Positions 27,089 through 37,955 of a stretch of DNA of 64,000 nucleotides are shown piece by piece; within the stretch, counting starts at the first letter, position 1; each line of letters starts with the position of its first letter. The notes under the pieces were generated by a model, which made no database searches, had not been told where the DNA came from, and was given only the letters and a program-made list of their open reading frames with translations. The DNA comes from an uncultured Ruminococcus sp. (GTDB taxonomy: Bacteria; Bacillota; Clostridia; Oscillospirales; Ruminococcaceae). A program made the translations under genes and the position numbers. The stretch lies in contig CAMWQI010000001.1 of the NCBI GenBank assembly GCA_947176345.1, positions 65,900-129,899 on the forward strand, in the 5' to 3' direction.

Positions 27089-29857
27089 TCTTTAGATTAT
27101 AATGCTACTCTTAATCTGCCTAAAACAGATTTTCCCATGCGTGGAAACCTGCCGAAAAGAGAACCGGCTGTCGTTGAAAAATGGGAAAATGACAGACTTT
27201 ACTATAAAATGATTGAAAAAAATCAGGGAAAACCGACATACATTCTGCATGATGGACCACCGTATGCAAACGGTGAAATTCATCTCGGCACAGCACTGAA
27301 CAAAACTCTTAAAGATATTATTGTTAAATATAAAAATATGAGTGGTTTCTGTTCACCATATGTTCCGGGCTGGGATACACACGGTCTTCCTATTGAATTA
27401 AAGGCTATGAAAGCAATAGGCGTTGAAAATGGTGCTATTCCGCCGGTTGAGTTAAGAAAACACTGTCACGATTTCGCCATGAAACACGTTGACAATCAGA
27501 TGAGACAATTTAAACGTCTCGGCACACTCGGCGATTATGATGACCCATATCTTACATTAAAGCCGGAATTTGAGGCACGTCAGATTGAAGTTTTCGGTGA
27601 AATGGCAAAGAGGGGCTATATGTACAAGGGACTTAAACCGGTTTACTGGTGTCCGGACTGCAACACAGCACTTGCCGAAGCAGAAATTGAATACTCCAAT
27701 GACCCTTGCCACTCTATATATGTGAAATTCAATGTTACCGACGACAAGGGAATTTTCACCGGAATGGGTCTTGATATTTCAAAAATCTATTTTGTAATCT
27801 GGACAACTACCACATGGACTATCCCCGGAAACCTTGCTATCTGTCTCGGTCCTGAATATAATTATACACTCGTTAAGAACGGCGACGAATATTATGTAAT
27901 GGCTGAAGAACTCGTAAAAACTACTATGGAGACAGCCGGCATTACTGATTATACCACACAGGGAATTTTCACAGGTGCTGAACTTGAGGGTATGAAGACT
28001 AAACACCCGCTTTATGACAGATTTTCACCGGTTATAGTCGGTGACCACGTAACTCTTGAAAGTGGTACAGGTTGTGTACACACAGCCCCCGGTTATGGTG
28101 TGGAAGACTTTGAAGTATGCAAGAAATATGACGATATAGGAATTATCGTATGTGTTGACTCTAAGGGCAGACAGACTGCTGAAGCCGGTGAGTTTGAGGG
28201 CATGGATACAGACACAGCTAACAAGGCTATTGCTAAAAAACTTGAAGAACTCAATGCACTGCTTGCAATTCAGAAAATTGTCCACCAGTATCCACACTGC
28301 TGGCGTTGTAACAGTCCTATTATCTACCGTGCTACTGAACAGTGGTTCTGTTCCGTTAACGGTTTCAGGGATGAGGCAATAAAAGCTATTGAGTCTGTAC
28401 AGTGGATTCCAGAATGGGGCGAGGACAGAATAAAAGGCATGGTTCGTGATAGAAGTGACTGGTGTATTTCCCGTCAGAGAACATGGGGTGTGCCTATTCC
28501 GATTATCTACTGTAAGGATTGTGGCAAGCCGATTGTCAACGACGATACTATAAAAGCAATAGCAGACCTGTTCCGTGCTGAAGGTTCAGACGCATGGTGG
28601 ACTAAAGATGTCAAGGAATTTATTCCCGACAGCGTAAAATGTGAGTGTGGTTGCGGAGAATTTACTAAAGAATACGACATTATGGACGTATGGTTCGATA
28701 GTGGTGTTTCACATTCTGCCGTAATGGAACAGCACAAGGGTCTTACATGGCCTGCCGATTTGTATTTAGAGGGTGCAGACCAGTATCGTGGTTGGTTTCA
28801 GTCTTCATTGCTGACATCTGTTGTTTATAAGGGTTCTGCACCGTATAAAGCCGTATGCACACACGGCTGGGTTGTTGACGGTCAAGGAAAAACCATGCAT
28901 AAATCATTAGGAAACGGCATTGACCCGAGCGAAATTACAGACCAGTATGGAGCAGATATTTTACGTCTGTGGGTAGCATCTTCCGACTATCATTCAGATA
29001 TAAGAATTTCAAAGCCGATTTTAAGCCAGTTATCCGACGCTTACAAGAAAATTAGAAATACAGCACGTTTCATACTTGGCAATCTTGGCAACGGTGAGGG
29101 CTTTAATCCTGATACCGACTGTGTATCATATGACAAACTCACGGAACTTGACAAGTGGGCTATGATGAAACTTGATGCACTCATTGACAAGGTAAACGAA
29201 GGCTATAATGCGTTTGATTTTCATATAGCATTCCATGCAATTCATAATTTCTGTGTAATTGATATGTCAAATTTCTATCTTGACATAATCAAGGATAGAC
29301 TTTACTGTGAAAAGGAAAATTCTGAGTTACGCCGTGCTGCACAGACTACAATGTATAAGATTTTAAGTGCAATTGCAAGACTTTCCGCACCTATCATCTC
29401 ATTTACAGCAGAAGAAATATGGGGCTTTATGCCACACTCTTCCGACGATGACAAGGAAAGTGTTTTCCTGAATCAGATGCCTGAAAAGTCCGGTATTGAA
29501 TTGAATAATGAGTTTGTCGAAAAGTGGAATTTCATTTATTCAACTCGTGAGGCTGTAAATAAAGTTCTTGAAGATGCAAGAAACGCAAAGACAATCGGTA
29601 AATCTCTTGAGGCACAAATTGTTATCCATGCTTCTGGAGATGACTATGAAAAGTATAATACCCTTGCAGAACAGCTTACCGAAATACTCATTGTATCGGG
29701 CGTTACTGTTGAAAAGACAGACGGTGAAACAAGCTTTGAAGTTGTAAAGGCAGAGGGCGAAAAGTGTGAGCGTTGCTGGTGCTATTCAAAGTACGTCGGC
29801 ACAAGTCACGAACACCCGACACTTTGTCAAAGATGTGTCATAGCTGTTGAAGTATAA
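27086..29857 (+). CDS. ileS: Isoleucine--tRNA ligase
   Basis: LHDGPPYANGEIHLGTALNKTLKDIIVKYKNMSGF; KTMHKSLGNGIDP; C-terminal Zn CERCWCYSKYVGTSHEHPTLCQRC. Confidence 0.97.
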   Translation: MSLDYNATLNLPKTDFPMRGNLPKREPAVVEKWENDRLYYKMIEKNQGKPTYILHDGPPYANGEIHLGTALNKTLKDIIVKYKNMSGFCSPYVPGWDTHGLPIELKAMKAIGVENGAIPPVELRKHCHDFAMKHVDNQMRQFKRLGTLGDYDDPYLTLKPEFEARQIEVFGEMAKRGYMYKGLKPVYWCPDCNTALAEAEIEYSNDPCHSIYVKFNVTDDKGIFTGMGLDISKIYFVIWTTTTWTIPGNLAICLGPEYNYTLVKNGDEYYVMAEELVKTTMETAGITDYTTQGIFTGAELEGMKTKHPLYDRFSPVIVGDHVTLESGTGCVHTAPGYGVEDFEVCKKYDDIGIIVCVDSKGRQTAEAGEFEGMDTDTANKAIAKKLEELNALLAIQKIVHQYPHCWRCNSPIIYRATEQWFCSVNGFRDEAIKAIESVQWIPEWGEDRIKGMVRDRSDWCISRQRTWGVPIPIIYCKDCGKPIVNDDTIKAIADLFRAEGSDAWWTKDVKEFIPDSVKCECGCGEFTKEYDIMDVWFDSGVSHSAVMEQHKGLTWPADLYLEGADQYRGWFQSSLLTSVVYKGSAPYKAVCTHGWVVDGQGKTMHKSLGNGIDPSEITDQYGADILRLWVASSDYHSDIRISKPILSQLSDAYKKIRNTARFILGNLGNGEGFNPDTDCVSYDKLTELDKWAMMKLDALIDKVNEGYNAFDFHIAFHAIHNFCVIDMSNFYLDIIKDRLYCEKENSELRRAAQTTMYKILSAIARLSAPIISFTAEEIWGFMPHSSDDDKESVFLNQMPEKSGIELNNEFVEKWNFIYSTREAVNKVLEDARNAKTIGKSLEAQIVIHASGDDYEKYNTLAEQLTEILIVSGVTVEKTDGETSFEVVKAEGEKCERCWCYSKYVGTSHEHPTLCQRCVIAVEV

Positions 29858-29920
29858 TTATTTGTTATACTGCCTGCTGTCTGAATGTCGGCGGGCAGTA
29901 TTTGTTGAAAGGAAAATTTA

Positions 29921-30418
29921 ATGGCAGTTTTTCTTGTTATAATGATAGGCATTCTTGTCGCCGTCGACCAGCTTGTAAAAAACTGGGCAGTTGATGTACT
30001 TCAGCCGGTGGGGAGCATGGATTTTATACATTTTGGTGACTTTAAAATACTTGACCTCACGTATCTTGAAAACAGAGGTGCTATTTTCGGGAGCATGGCA
30101 GGTCAACGATGGTTTCTTGTCGGATTTACTTCACTTGTTATCATTGCCGGAATAGTTTTCATGTTTGTCACCCTGAAACGTTCAAAACTGCTTAATATAG
30201 CTGTAGGACTTTTCATAGCCGGCGGAATAGGAAATTTAATTGACCGTATCCGCATGGGTTATGTTGTAGATATGTTTGAAATCAAGTTATTTGATTTTGC
30301 AATATTCAACGTTGCCGATATATGCGTTACAGTGGCATTTGTACTGCTTATAATATATACCGTATTCATTGAGCCGAAAATAGAAAAAGCACATCAGGAG
30401 GCTGAAAAAAATGCCTGA
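29921..30418 (+). CDS. lspA: Lipoprotein signal peptidase
   Basis: NRGAIFGSMAGQRWFL; GGIGNLIDRIRMGYVVDMFEI; FNVADICVTVA. Confidence 0.95.
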   Translation: MAVFLVIMIGILVAVDQLVKNWAVDVLQPVGSMDFIHFGDFKILDLTYLENRGAIFGSMAGQRWFLVGFTSLVIIAGIVFMFVTLKRSKLLNIAVGLFIAGGIGNLIDRIRMGYVVDMFEIKLFDFAIFNVADICVTVAFVLLIIYTVFIEPKIEKAHQEAEKNA

Positions 30419-31328
30419 AACTATTGAACTTACCGCCGGAGCTGAAAACTCCGGCAAGCGAATAGATACTTTTATTTCCGGAAATATCAATGAATTTACA
30501 CGTTCGGCGGTACAGGGACTTATTGAAAAGAATAAAGTTCTTGTAAACGGAAAACCCGTAAATAAAAATTACAAGCTGAAATCCGGCGATAATATAACAC
30601 TTGAAATTCCTGAACCGCAAATAATGGACGCTGTACCGGAAAATATTCCGCTTGAAATAGTCTATGAAGATAATGATTTATTGGTAGTCAATAAGCCTAA
30701 AGGCATGGTTGTGCATCCGGCACATGGCAACTACAACGGCACTCTCGTGAATGCCCTGTTGTATCACTGTGGGAATAGTCTTTCCGGCATAAACGGTGTT
30801 ATCCGTCCTGGAATAGTCCACCGTATAGACAAAAACACAAGCGGTCTGCTTATCGTCGCAAAGAATGACCGTTCACATCTTCATTTAGCGGAACAGATTA
30901 AGGAACATAGTTTCACCCGTGAATATGAGGCGGTGGTGACGGGTTATTTTAAAGAGACTTCCGGCACTATCGATGCACCTATAGGACGGCACAAAACAGA
31001 CCGCAAAAAAATGTGTGTCACGGCGGAAAATTCCCGTCATGCAGTAACTCATTATTCAGTTATAAAGCAGTATGGCGGTTATGCCCACATAAGACTTAGG
31101 CTTGAAACTGGACGTACTCACCAAATAAGAGTGCATCTTGCCTATACCGGACACGCTGTACTCGGCGACGACGTTTACGGCAAGCCATATAAAAATATCG
31201 ACGGTCAGTGCCTTCATGCCCGAAAAATAGGCTTTATTCACCCGACTACTAATGAATATATGGAATTTACAAGCGAATTGCCTGATTATTTCCGGAAAAT
31301 TCTTGATAAACTTGAAAAAATGGGGTGA
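30411..31328 (+). CDS. rluD: RluA/RluD family 23S rRNA pseudouridine synthase
   Basis: S4 domain; GIVHRIDKNTSGLLIVAKND; GRTHQIRVHLAYTGHAVLGDDVYG. Confidence 0.93.
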   Translation: MPETIELTAGAENSGKRIDTFISGNINEFTRSAVQGLIEKNKVLVNGKPVNKNYKLKSGDNITLEIPEPQIMDAVPENIPLEIVYEDNDLLVVNKPKGMVVHPAHGNYNGTLVNALLYHCGNSLSGINGVIRPGIVHRIDKNTSGLLIVAKNDRSHLHLAEQIKEHSFTREYEAVVTGYFKETSGTIDAPIGRHKTDRKKMCVTAENSRHAVTHYSVIKQYGGYAHIRLRLETGRTHQIRVHLAYTGHAVLGDDVYGKPYKNIDGQCLHARKIGFIHPTTNEYMEFTSELPDYFRKILDKLEKMG

Positions 31329-32164
31329 GAATTTTGTTTGAAGATATATCAAAAATTGTCATCATGTCCGATATGGACGGCACACTTCTTAATTCTGAAA
31401 AGAAAATCACTGAAAAAGACCGTTTTGCTATAGAAAAATTTGTATCACTCGGCGGAAAGTTTACGGTATCAACAGGGCGGACTATTGAAGCTTTTGAACA
31501 GTATCGGAAAATGCTTGATTTGCGTATACCTGTTGTTCTGTATAACGGGGGAATTATATATGATTATCAGGCGGAAAAAGTTCTTTATGCTGAATATCTT
31601 CCGGACGGTTCACGCGAAATAACTGCTGAACTTCTTGACACCATGCAGTCTGCCGGTGGTGAAGTCCTGAAAATAGATAAAACTTATGTTTTCCGGAATA
31701 ATTATTATCAGCAGTATCATACTAATCTTTGCGGAATATCACCAATATATGCCGATTTGCCGGAAATTTCCGACGACGGCTGGTTAAAAGTCCTGTTTGC
31801 CATGTCACCGGACGATATACCTGTTATGGAAAAAATAATAGCTAAAAAAAATTATTCTGCTGTTGATTTTGTGAAGTCTTCTGATATTTTCATTGAGATG
31901 TTACCGCATAATATAAGTAAGGGTTCGGCGATAGCTGAATACAGAAAACTTGACGGCATGAATGAATGTAAATTTGTAGCAATAGGTGATTTTGACAATG
32001 ATATAGAAATGATACAGTCGGCGGATTTAGGTGTATGTCCGGCAAATGCGGAATATTCCGTCCGGAAAAACGCTGATATTATTCTTGAAAATACCAATGA
32101 CAACGGTGCAGTGGCTGAATTGATTGATTATATAATAAAAAAATGTAATGCTGAAAACGGTTAA
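31325..32164 (+). CDS. Cof-type HAD-IIB family hydrolase
   Basis: MSDMDGTLLNSEKKIT; VAIGDFDNDIEMIQSADLG. Confidence 0.9.
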   Translation: MRILFEDISKIVIMSDMDGTLLNSEKKITEKDRFAIEKFVSLGGKFTVSTGRTIEAFEQYRKMLDLRIPVVLYNGGIIYDYQAEKVLYAEYLPDGSREITAELLDTMQSAGGEVLKIDKTYVFRNNYYQQYHTNLCGISPIYADLPEISDDGWLKVLFAMSPDDIPVMEKIIAKKNYSAVDFVKSSDIFIEMLPHNISKGSAIAEYRKLDGMNECKFVAIGDFDNDIEMIQSADLGVCPANAEYSVRKNADIILENTNDNGAVAELIDYIIKKCNAENG

Positions 32165-32196
32165 AGCCGTAAAAATAAAAATATGTGGAGGTTATC

Positions 32197-33036
32197 ATGG
32201 ACACATCTATGAAAAAGGATTTGCAGAAAAAAGCTTGCAAAGTAAGAATGGGCGTTATTGAGGGTACTTATAACGCCAAATCGGGACACCCAGGTGGTTC
32301 ACTGTCAATCAGTGACACATTGACATATCTTTATTATAATAAAATGAATGTTGACCCGAAAAATCCCGAAGACCCCGACCGTGACAGACTGGTACTTTCA
32401 AAAGGTCATACAGCACCGGCATTGTATGCGGTTCTTGCAGAGAAAGACTATTTTCCAGTTGAGGAATTAAAGACTCTCCGTCATATCGGTTCAGCATTGC
32501 AGGGACACCCATGTATAAATATAAATGGTGTTGATATGTCAAGCGGTTCACTCGGACAGGGCATTTCAGTTGCTTGTGGCATGGCACTTGCCGGAAAACT
32601 CAACAACAAAACATATAAAGTATATTCAATTCTCGGCGACGGTGAAATTGAAGAGGGTCAGGTATGGGAAGCTTCTATGTTTGCCTCTCACTATAATCTT
32701 GATAATCTCGTTGCAATTGTTGACAATAACGGCTTGCAGATTGATGGTGCTATTACGGAAGTATGTTCACCTGAACCGATTACCGATAAATTTGAGGCTT
32801 TCGGTTGGCACGTCATTACAATGGACGGTCACGACTTTGACGACATAGACCGTGCATTTATAGAGGCTGAAACAGTAACTGGAAAACCGGTTGCTATTAT
32901 TCAGAAGTCCGTAAAGGGCAAAGGTGTATCTTTCATGGAAAATCAGGTTGGCTGGCACGGAAAAGCTCCGGACAAAGACCAGTATGAACAGGCTATGGCT
33001 GAACTTAATGCACAGTTGAAAGAATTGGAGGACTGA
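32197..33036 (+). CDS. Transketolase N-terminal subunit
   Basis: HPGGSLSISDTLTYLYYNKMN; LSKGHTAPALYAVL; ILGDGEIEEGQVWEA. Confidence 0.95.
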   Translation: MDTSMKKDLQKKACKVRMGVIEGTYNAKSGHPGGSLSISDTLTYLYYNKMNVDPKNPEDPDRDRLVLSKGHTAPALYAVLAEKDYFPVEELKTLRHIGSALQGHPCININGVDMSSGSLGQGISVACGMALAGKLNNKTYKVYSILGDGEIEEGQVWEASMFASHYNLDNLVAIVDNNGLQIDGAITEVCSPEPITDKFEAFGWHVITMDGHDFDDIDRAFIEAETVTGKPVAIIQKSVKGKGVSFMENQVGWHGKAPDKDQYEQAMAELNAQLKELED

Positions 33037-33040
33037 TATT

Positions 33041-33988
33041 ATGGCAGATGTAATCAAAAAGGCTACCCGTGACAGTTATGGTGAAACTCTCAGGGATTTG
33101 GGTGAAGAATATAAAGATTTGGTTGTACTTGATGCAGACCTTGCCGCCGCTACAAAGACGGGCATTTTTAAAAATGCTTATCCTGAAAGATTTTTTGACT
33201 GTGGCATAGCAGAGGCAAATATGATGGGTGTTGCCGCTGGACTTGCCGCTTGTGGAAAGATACCGTTTGCAAGTACATTTGCCATGTTTGCCGCCGGAAG
33301 AGCTTTTGAAATCGTAAGAAATTCAATAGGCTATCCGCACTTGAATGTAAAAATAGGTGCTACTCATGCCGGAATTTCAGTCGGTGAGGACGGTGCAACC
33401 CATCAATGCAACGAAGATATAGCACTTATGCGTACTATTCCAGGAATGACTATTATAAATCCGTGTGACGACGTTGAGGCAAGAGCTGCTGTAAGAACTG
33501 CCATTGAGTTTAATGGACCTGTTTATATGCGTTTTGGCAGACTGGCTGTTCCAGTAATAAACGACAGGGAAACTTATAAATTTGAACTCGGCAAGGGCGT
33601 TACAATGAAAGACGGAAAAGATGTTACTATTGTAGCCACAGGACTTATGGTAAATGAGGCACTGGAGGCATCAAAAGCCCTTGAAAAAGAGGGAATTTCT
33701 GCAAGAGTTGTGAATATTCATACAATAAAACCGCTTGACAAGGAATTAATTTGCAAATGTGCAAAGGAAACAGGCATAATCGTTACAGCAGAAGAACACA
33801 GCGTTATCGGCGGACTTGGTTCAGCGGTTGCAGAAGCTGTGACTGAATGTTGTCCCGTACCGGTTGTTAAAATCGGTGTAAATGACGTTTACGGCTATTC
33901 CGGACCAGCAGTTGAGTTATTGAAGAAATTCGGTCTTTGTGCTGAAAATATTATAGAAAAGACAAAATATGCACTTACACTGAAATGA
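33041..33988 (+). CDS. Transketolase C-terminal subunit
   Basis: VVLDADLAAATKTGIF; FDCGIAEANMMGVAAGLAACGKIPFASTFA. Confidence 0.95.
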   Translation: MADVIKKATRDSYGETLRDLGEEYKDLVVLDADLAAATKTGIFKNAYPERFFDCGIAEANMMGVAAGLAACGKIPFASTFAMFAAGRAFEIVRNSIGYPHLNVKIGATHAGISVGEDGATHQCNEDIALMRTIPGMTIINPCDDVEARAAVRTAIEFNGPVYMRFGRLAVPVINDRETYKFELGKGVTMKDGKDVTIVATGLMVNEALEASKALEKEGISARVVNIHTIKPLDKELICKCAKETGIIVTAEEHSVIGGLGSAVAEAVTECCPVPVVKIGVNDVYGYSGPAVELLKKFGLCAENIIEKTKYALTLK

Positions 33989-34002
33989 TGAACAAAATAA
34001 AA

Positions 34003-34028
34003 ACAGGTCTTGAAAGACCTGTTTTTTT
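34003..34028 (+). terminator. Intrinsic terminator after transketolase
   Basis: AACAGGTCTTgaaaGACCTGTTTTTTT. Confidence 0.8.
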
Positions 34029-34063
34029 AATATGTAAGCTGAATGAAAAATCTTTTAAAATAC

Positions 34064-34092
34064 TTTACATTCCGGAAAAATTATGATATAAT
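34064..34092 (+). promoter_or_regulatory. Sigma-A-type promoter TTTACA-N17-TATAAT with TGA extended -10
   Basis: 34064-34069 and 34087-34092. Confidence 0.75.
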
Positions 34093-34124
34093 TTAGAATA
34101 TTAAAGAAAAAGGAGATAACAATT

Positions 34125-35234
34125 ATGAACAAAGGAGATAAACGACGTAAAAAAAGAAAATACAGAGTCCGTTATGACAGAGTAGCTGCCGTACTACTTG
34201 CACTGATAGTTATGATTGTTGTGATAACTTCATGTGTCAAGGGCATACTTAAAAAGGACGATTCCCCACAAGACGATACAAGCATTTCAGATACAGAAGC
34301 GCCTACAGACGCTCCGGAAATACCACCGGAAACAACTATAGAAACACCAATTACTGAAATTGTTCCGGAAATCACAACAACAACTACTACTCAAACCACA
34401 ACAACAACGACTACTACTTCCGAAACAACTACCACAACTACAGCTACCACCAAAAAACAACCAATTCCCGAAGGCTACACAGAAATTCCGCTTGATACAG
34501 AGGGAATTTACAGCGGAAATCTTATCACTGTAAATGGAAACAATATCTATCACTTCCCGGCAGAAGATATAAATATTGTGACTCTTTATGACAATATCAA
34601 AACAGAATATTACGGAGTAAGTGATTTTACGGTATGTCTTGATAAAGAAGTTGTTGAGCATCTCAATCAGCTTATGGAAGATTTTGCCGAAAATCAGCAT
34701 AATACGGATATAGTCGTTATAGGTGGTTATCGTTCAGCAGAAGACCAGAATCAGCGTTACAATAATGGAATATCAGGTGTTATTGGAGGATTTTCTGATT
34801 ATCACACCGGCAGAAGTTTTGATATGGGTGTATTCCCACAAGACGGCTCAGGTTCAGGTTACTATTCGCCGACGGGTATTTATTCATGGATTGACGAACA
34901 CGCATCAGATTACGGATTTGTTGTGCGTTATCCGGAGGGTAAGGAAGTTTTCACAAATGAACGTGCAAGAACACAAACTTACAGATATGTGGGTGTTCCG
35001 CACTCTACCTATATGAAGCAGAATAATCTTTGTCTTGAAGAGTATATTGAAAAGCTGAAATCATATACTATAAATAAACCGCTTGAAATTTCGTCGGGTA
35101 CAAACCTGTATAAAGTATATTATACAGCTTCCGAAGACGGCGTAACTACTGATGTAGGTGTACCGTTAGGCAGTGACTATGAAATTTCGGGCAACAATCA
35201 GGACGGTTTTATAGTTTCCGTCAAAGTTTATTAA
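34125..35234 (+). CDS. Membrane-anchored VanY-like D,D-carboxypeptidase with Thr-rich linker
   Basis: N-terminal TM; TTTTTTQTTTTTTTSETTTTTTATT linker; VVIGGYRSAEDQNQRY, GFSDYHTGRSFDMGV, YGFVVRYPEGKE. Confidence 0.88.
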   Translation: MNKGDKRRKKRKYRVRYDRVAAVLLALIVMIVVITSCVKGILKKDDSPQDDTSISDTEAPTDAPEIPPETTIETPITEIVPEITTTTTTQTTTTTTTTSETTTTTTATTKKQPIPEGYTEIPLDTEGIYSGNLITVNGNNIYHFPAEDINIVTLYDNIKTEYYGVSDFTVCLDKEVVEHLNQLMEDFAENQHNTDIVVIGGYRSAEDQNQRYNNGISGVIGGFSDYHTGRSFDMGVFPQDGSGSGYYSPTGIYSWIDEHASDYGFVVRYPEGKEVFTNERARTQTYRYVGVPHSTYMKQNNLCLEEYIEKLKSYTINKPLEISSGTNLYKVYYTASEDGVTTDVGVPLGSDYEISGNNQDGFIVSVKVY

Positions 35235-35309
35235 TAAGAATAAAGAGCCGGAGAATTTTTCTCCGGCACTTTCTGGAATAATTCTGATATAAAAGGAACG
35301 GAGATAAAT

Positions 35310-36953
35310 GTGAAAAAATTAACATTCCTTGTCTGTATTATATTTACAGCGTCGCTTTTTTCTTGCGGAAACGATGACAGAGGAGACGGTTCAGGGCATA
35401 TGTATGATGTTTCTGTTTTAGGCAATCCACAAAGCCTTGACCCTCAATATGCTACTGATTCCGCATCAAATACAATTATTAAAAATCTTTATAGTGGTCT
35501 TATGACGACTGATTCGAACGGCAATATTATGTGTTGTAATGTCGAAAGTTATACTATTTCACCGGACGGTCTTGAATATACATTTACACTCCGTCAGGAC
35601 AATTACTGGTTCTTTGATAAAAATGATAATGATTTTATTGATGATGATGAATATTTTCCGGTGACGGCAAAGGACTATGTATTTGCATTTCGTCGTATTC
35701 TTGATCCGTCCATGCAATCTCCGTATGCTGATGATTTTTCATGCATAAGAAACGGAAGTAATATTATTGCCGATAAGGCACTTCCGGAGACAGCCGGAGT
35801 TATAGCCGTTGATGATTATACACTAAATATATCACTTGATTATCCGTGTGCGGAATTTTTGGGACTTCTTGCCACGAATGCTTCATGTCCGTGCAACAGG
35901 GAATTTTTCTATTCTACAAAAGGAAGATACGGACTTGACGACCGTTCCGTTATGTCAAATGGTTCATTTTTTGTACGCCAGTGGTTTTATGACCCTTATG
36001 GTGTAAATAATATTCTTTACATGAAAAAAAATTCTGTCAACAGTAATGAAGAAAATGAAATAATTCCGTCATTTTTAAGTTTCACGATTGAATCTGACGA
36101 AAACGATATAAGAAATATGTTCCGTGAGGGAAATATAGAATGTTTTACTACTGAAAATATTGACGGAATAAATAATAAAAAAAACATTATAACATCATCA
36201 TGTGCCACTACTTTAGGACTTGTATTCAATTCAGATGATAAATATTTTTCGTGTCTGAGTATGCGTAAAGCACTTGCATTTTCTATGGACAGGGGAAAAA
36301 TTCTTGACGAAAACGAAACCGATATTACTGTAGCATATGGAGTTATTCCGCCGGCTGTGAATTTGCTGGGCAGAAGTTACCGTGAACTTGTTTCAGACAA
36401 GCAGTATGAATTTTACGGCATATCGGAGGCGGAAAGATGCCTTTCTGTTGCACAAGCAGAATTAGATATTGAAGAACCGGCATATTTTGAAGATATAAAA
36501 ATACTTGTAAGTGCGGGAACTATTGATACTGATTATCTTAACAGACTGTCACAGCAGTGGTATGATGCTTTAGGCGTATATATCGGCATAGATGAAGTGA
36601 CACAGTCAGAATTTAACCGACGTATAGCGGAAAAGGATTATGGCATAGCACTTTATCCGCTGAAAGCAAAATATAACAGCGGATTGTCTGTTATTGAACA
36701 GTTTGACGGAAATGAATGTCTTGAATATTCTGTAAACGGAAAAAAACTCAAAGACGAAATCCAAAAATGTTCCGATGTTTCGGAGCTGGTTGAATGTTAC
36801 TGCAAACAGGAAAGCCAGATACTTGACGGCTATGGTTTTGTGCCGGTTTTCTATAAAAATTCATATCTTGTCATGAGTAATGACAATGAAGATATTTTTT
36901 ATGATGCATTTACGGGAGCGGTAGACTTCCGGATTGCCAAGAATTACAGTTAA
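35310..36953 (+). CDS. Peptide ABC transporter substrate-binding lipoprotein (SBP_bac_5)
   Basis: Lipobox ASLFSCG; NPQSLDPQYATDSASNTIIKNLYSGL; YTFTLRQDNYWF. Confidence 0.9.
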   Translation: MKKLTFLVCIIFTASLFSCGNDDRGDGSGHMYDVSVLGNPQSLDPQYATDSASNTIIKNLYSGLMTTDSNGNIMCCNVESYTISPDGLEYTFTLRQDNYWFFDKNDNDFIDDDEYFPVTAKDYVFAFRRILDPSMQSPYADDFSCIRNGSNIIADKALPETAGVIAVDDYTLNISLDYPCAEFLGLLATNASCPCNREFFYSTKGRYGLDDRSVMSNGSFFVRQWFYDPYGVNNILYMKKNSVNSNEENEIIPSFLSFTIESDENDIRNMFREGNIECFTTENIDGINNKKNIITSSCATTLGLVFNSDDKYFSCLSMRKALAFSMDRGKILDENETDITVAYGVIPPAVNLLGRSYRELVSDKQYEFYGISEAERCLSVAQAELDIEEPAYFEDIKILVSAGTIDTDYLNRLSQQWYDALGVYIGIDEVTQSEFNRRIAEKDYGIALYPLKAKYNSGLSVIEQFDGNECLEYSVNGKKLKDEIQKCSDVSELVECYCKQESQILDGYGFVPVFYKNSYLVMSNDNEDIFYDAFTGAVDFRIAKNYS

Positions 36954-36985
36954 AAAAACAGGAACTTTATTTAAGTTCCTGTTTT
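36950..36985. terminator. Bidirectional terminator between convergent SBP and AraC genes
   Basis: AAAAACAGGAACTttatttAAGTTCCTGTTTTT. Confidence 0.8.
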
Positions 36986-36987
36986 TA

Positions 36988-37761
36988 TTAGTGCTTTGAT
37001 TTTTTGCGAAATTCTGACGGTGTACAGTTTTTATATTTCCGGAATTGTCTCATGAAATATGAATCGTTTTCATAACCGCATTTTTCTGAAATTTCACTTA
37101 CCGACAAATCAGTATTTTTAAGGAGGTCGCAAGCATAGAGTAATCGATTCTGAATAACGTCCTGAATACAGGTCACTCCGAATGCCTGCCGGTAAAGACG
37201 ATGGAAATATGTACGGCTCATATTGAGGTGATAGCAGATTTCATCAACAGACCATGATTTCATAGGTTCAGCGATTATGGCATTACGGAGGACTTTTAAT
37301 TTATCATAGTGTAAAATATCTGGTAAGCGTTCTCTTTCTGAAATTTTACATAGTGATATAAAAATAATTTTCATGGAAAGTTCCATAAATTCATCATGGT
37401 GTATGCCGTTCTGTGAAAATTCTGCTTTCATTGATTTGAGAGTGTTTGTTATAACAAAATCATCATATACTGGAACAGGTGTATTTATAGGAACATTAAA
37501 TGAAAGAATATATTGTCTGTCTGCTGAAGATATATTAAAACCTATATAATCAAAAACTATAGAATGCTTTTCGGCAGATGTAAAATCAGGATTGCAACCT
37601 CTGCTGAAGATAACCGCTGAATTATTTTTGAATTTTATTTTTTCGCCGTCAATCCGGAATGTAACAGGTGTCCTGAACATGAAAAATGTAAAATCATGCT
37701 CCGTTACTATGCCGGATAGTCTGTTTTTTTTGCAGTTAAGGCATATTTTATTTATTTTCAT
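36988..37761 (-). CDS. AraC family transcriptional regulator
   Basis: C-terminal two-HTH: WSVDEICYHLNMSRTYFHRLYRQAFG, SVSEISEKCGYENDSYFMRQFRKYKNCTPSEFRK. Confidence 0.92.
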   Translation of the reverse strand: MKINKICLNCKKNRLSGIVTEHDFTFFMFRTPVTFRIDGEKIKFKNNSAVIFSRGCNPDFTSAEKHSIVFDYIGFNISSADRQYILSFNVPINTPVPVYDDFVITNTLKSMKAEFSQNGIHHDEFMELSMKIIFISLCKISERERLPDILHYDKLKVLRNAIIAEPMKSWSVDEICYHLNMSRTYFHRLYRQAFGVTCIQDVIQNRLLYACDLLKNTDLSVSEISEKCGYENDSYFMRQFRKYKNCTPSEFRKKSKH

Positions 37762-37904
37762 AATCCCACCCCTATAAATCTATAATTAAATTATATCATA
37801 AAAATTTGCAGAAATCAAATAAAATAATAAAACGGATTTTTTATTTATCTTGCATTTTCTGACAAAAAAACGTATACTATATAAGTAGAGTTTCAGAAAA
37901 TTTC

Positions 37905-37933
37905 TTGACCGTATAAAAATTCTGTGATATAAT
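37905..37933 (+). promoter_or_regulatory. Promoter TTGACC-N17-TATAAT upstream of response regulator
   Basis: 37905-37910 and 37928-37933. Confidence 0.75.
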
Positions 37934-37955
37934 GGGATAAATGGAGGGAATTTGT

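Noticed and set aside
32197-33988. Split transketolase as a gene fission anomaly
   Set aside because: Two-subunit transketolases are common in Firmicutes and other bacteria.
34287-34700. Cys/Ser-rich 137-aa minus ORF (GGSCSCGSCFGSSSRCCCG)
   Set aside because: Produced by the complement of the ACA/ACT Thr-linker codons in vanY; not a real Cys-rich protein.
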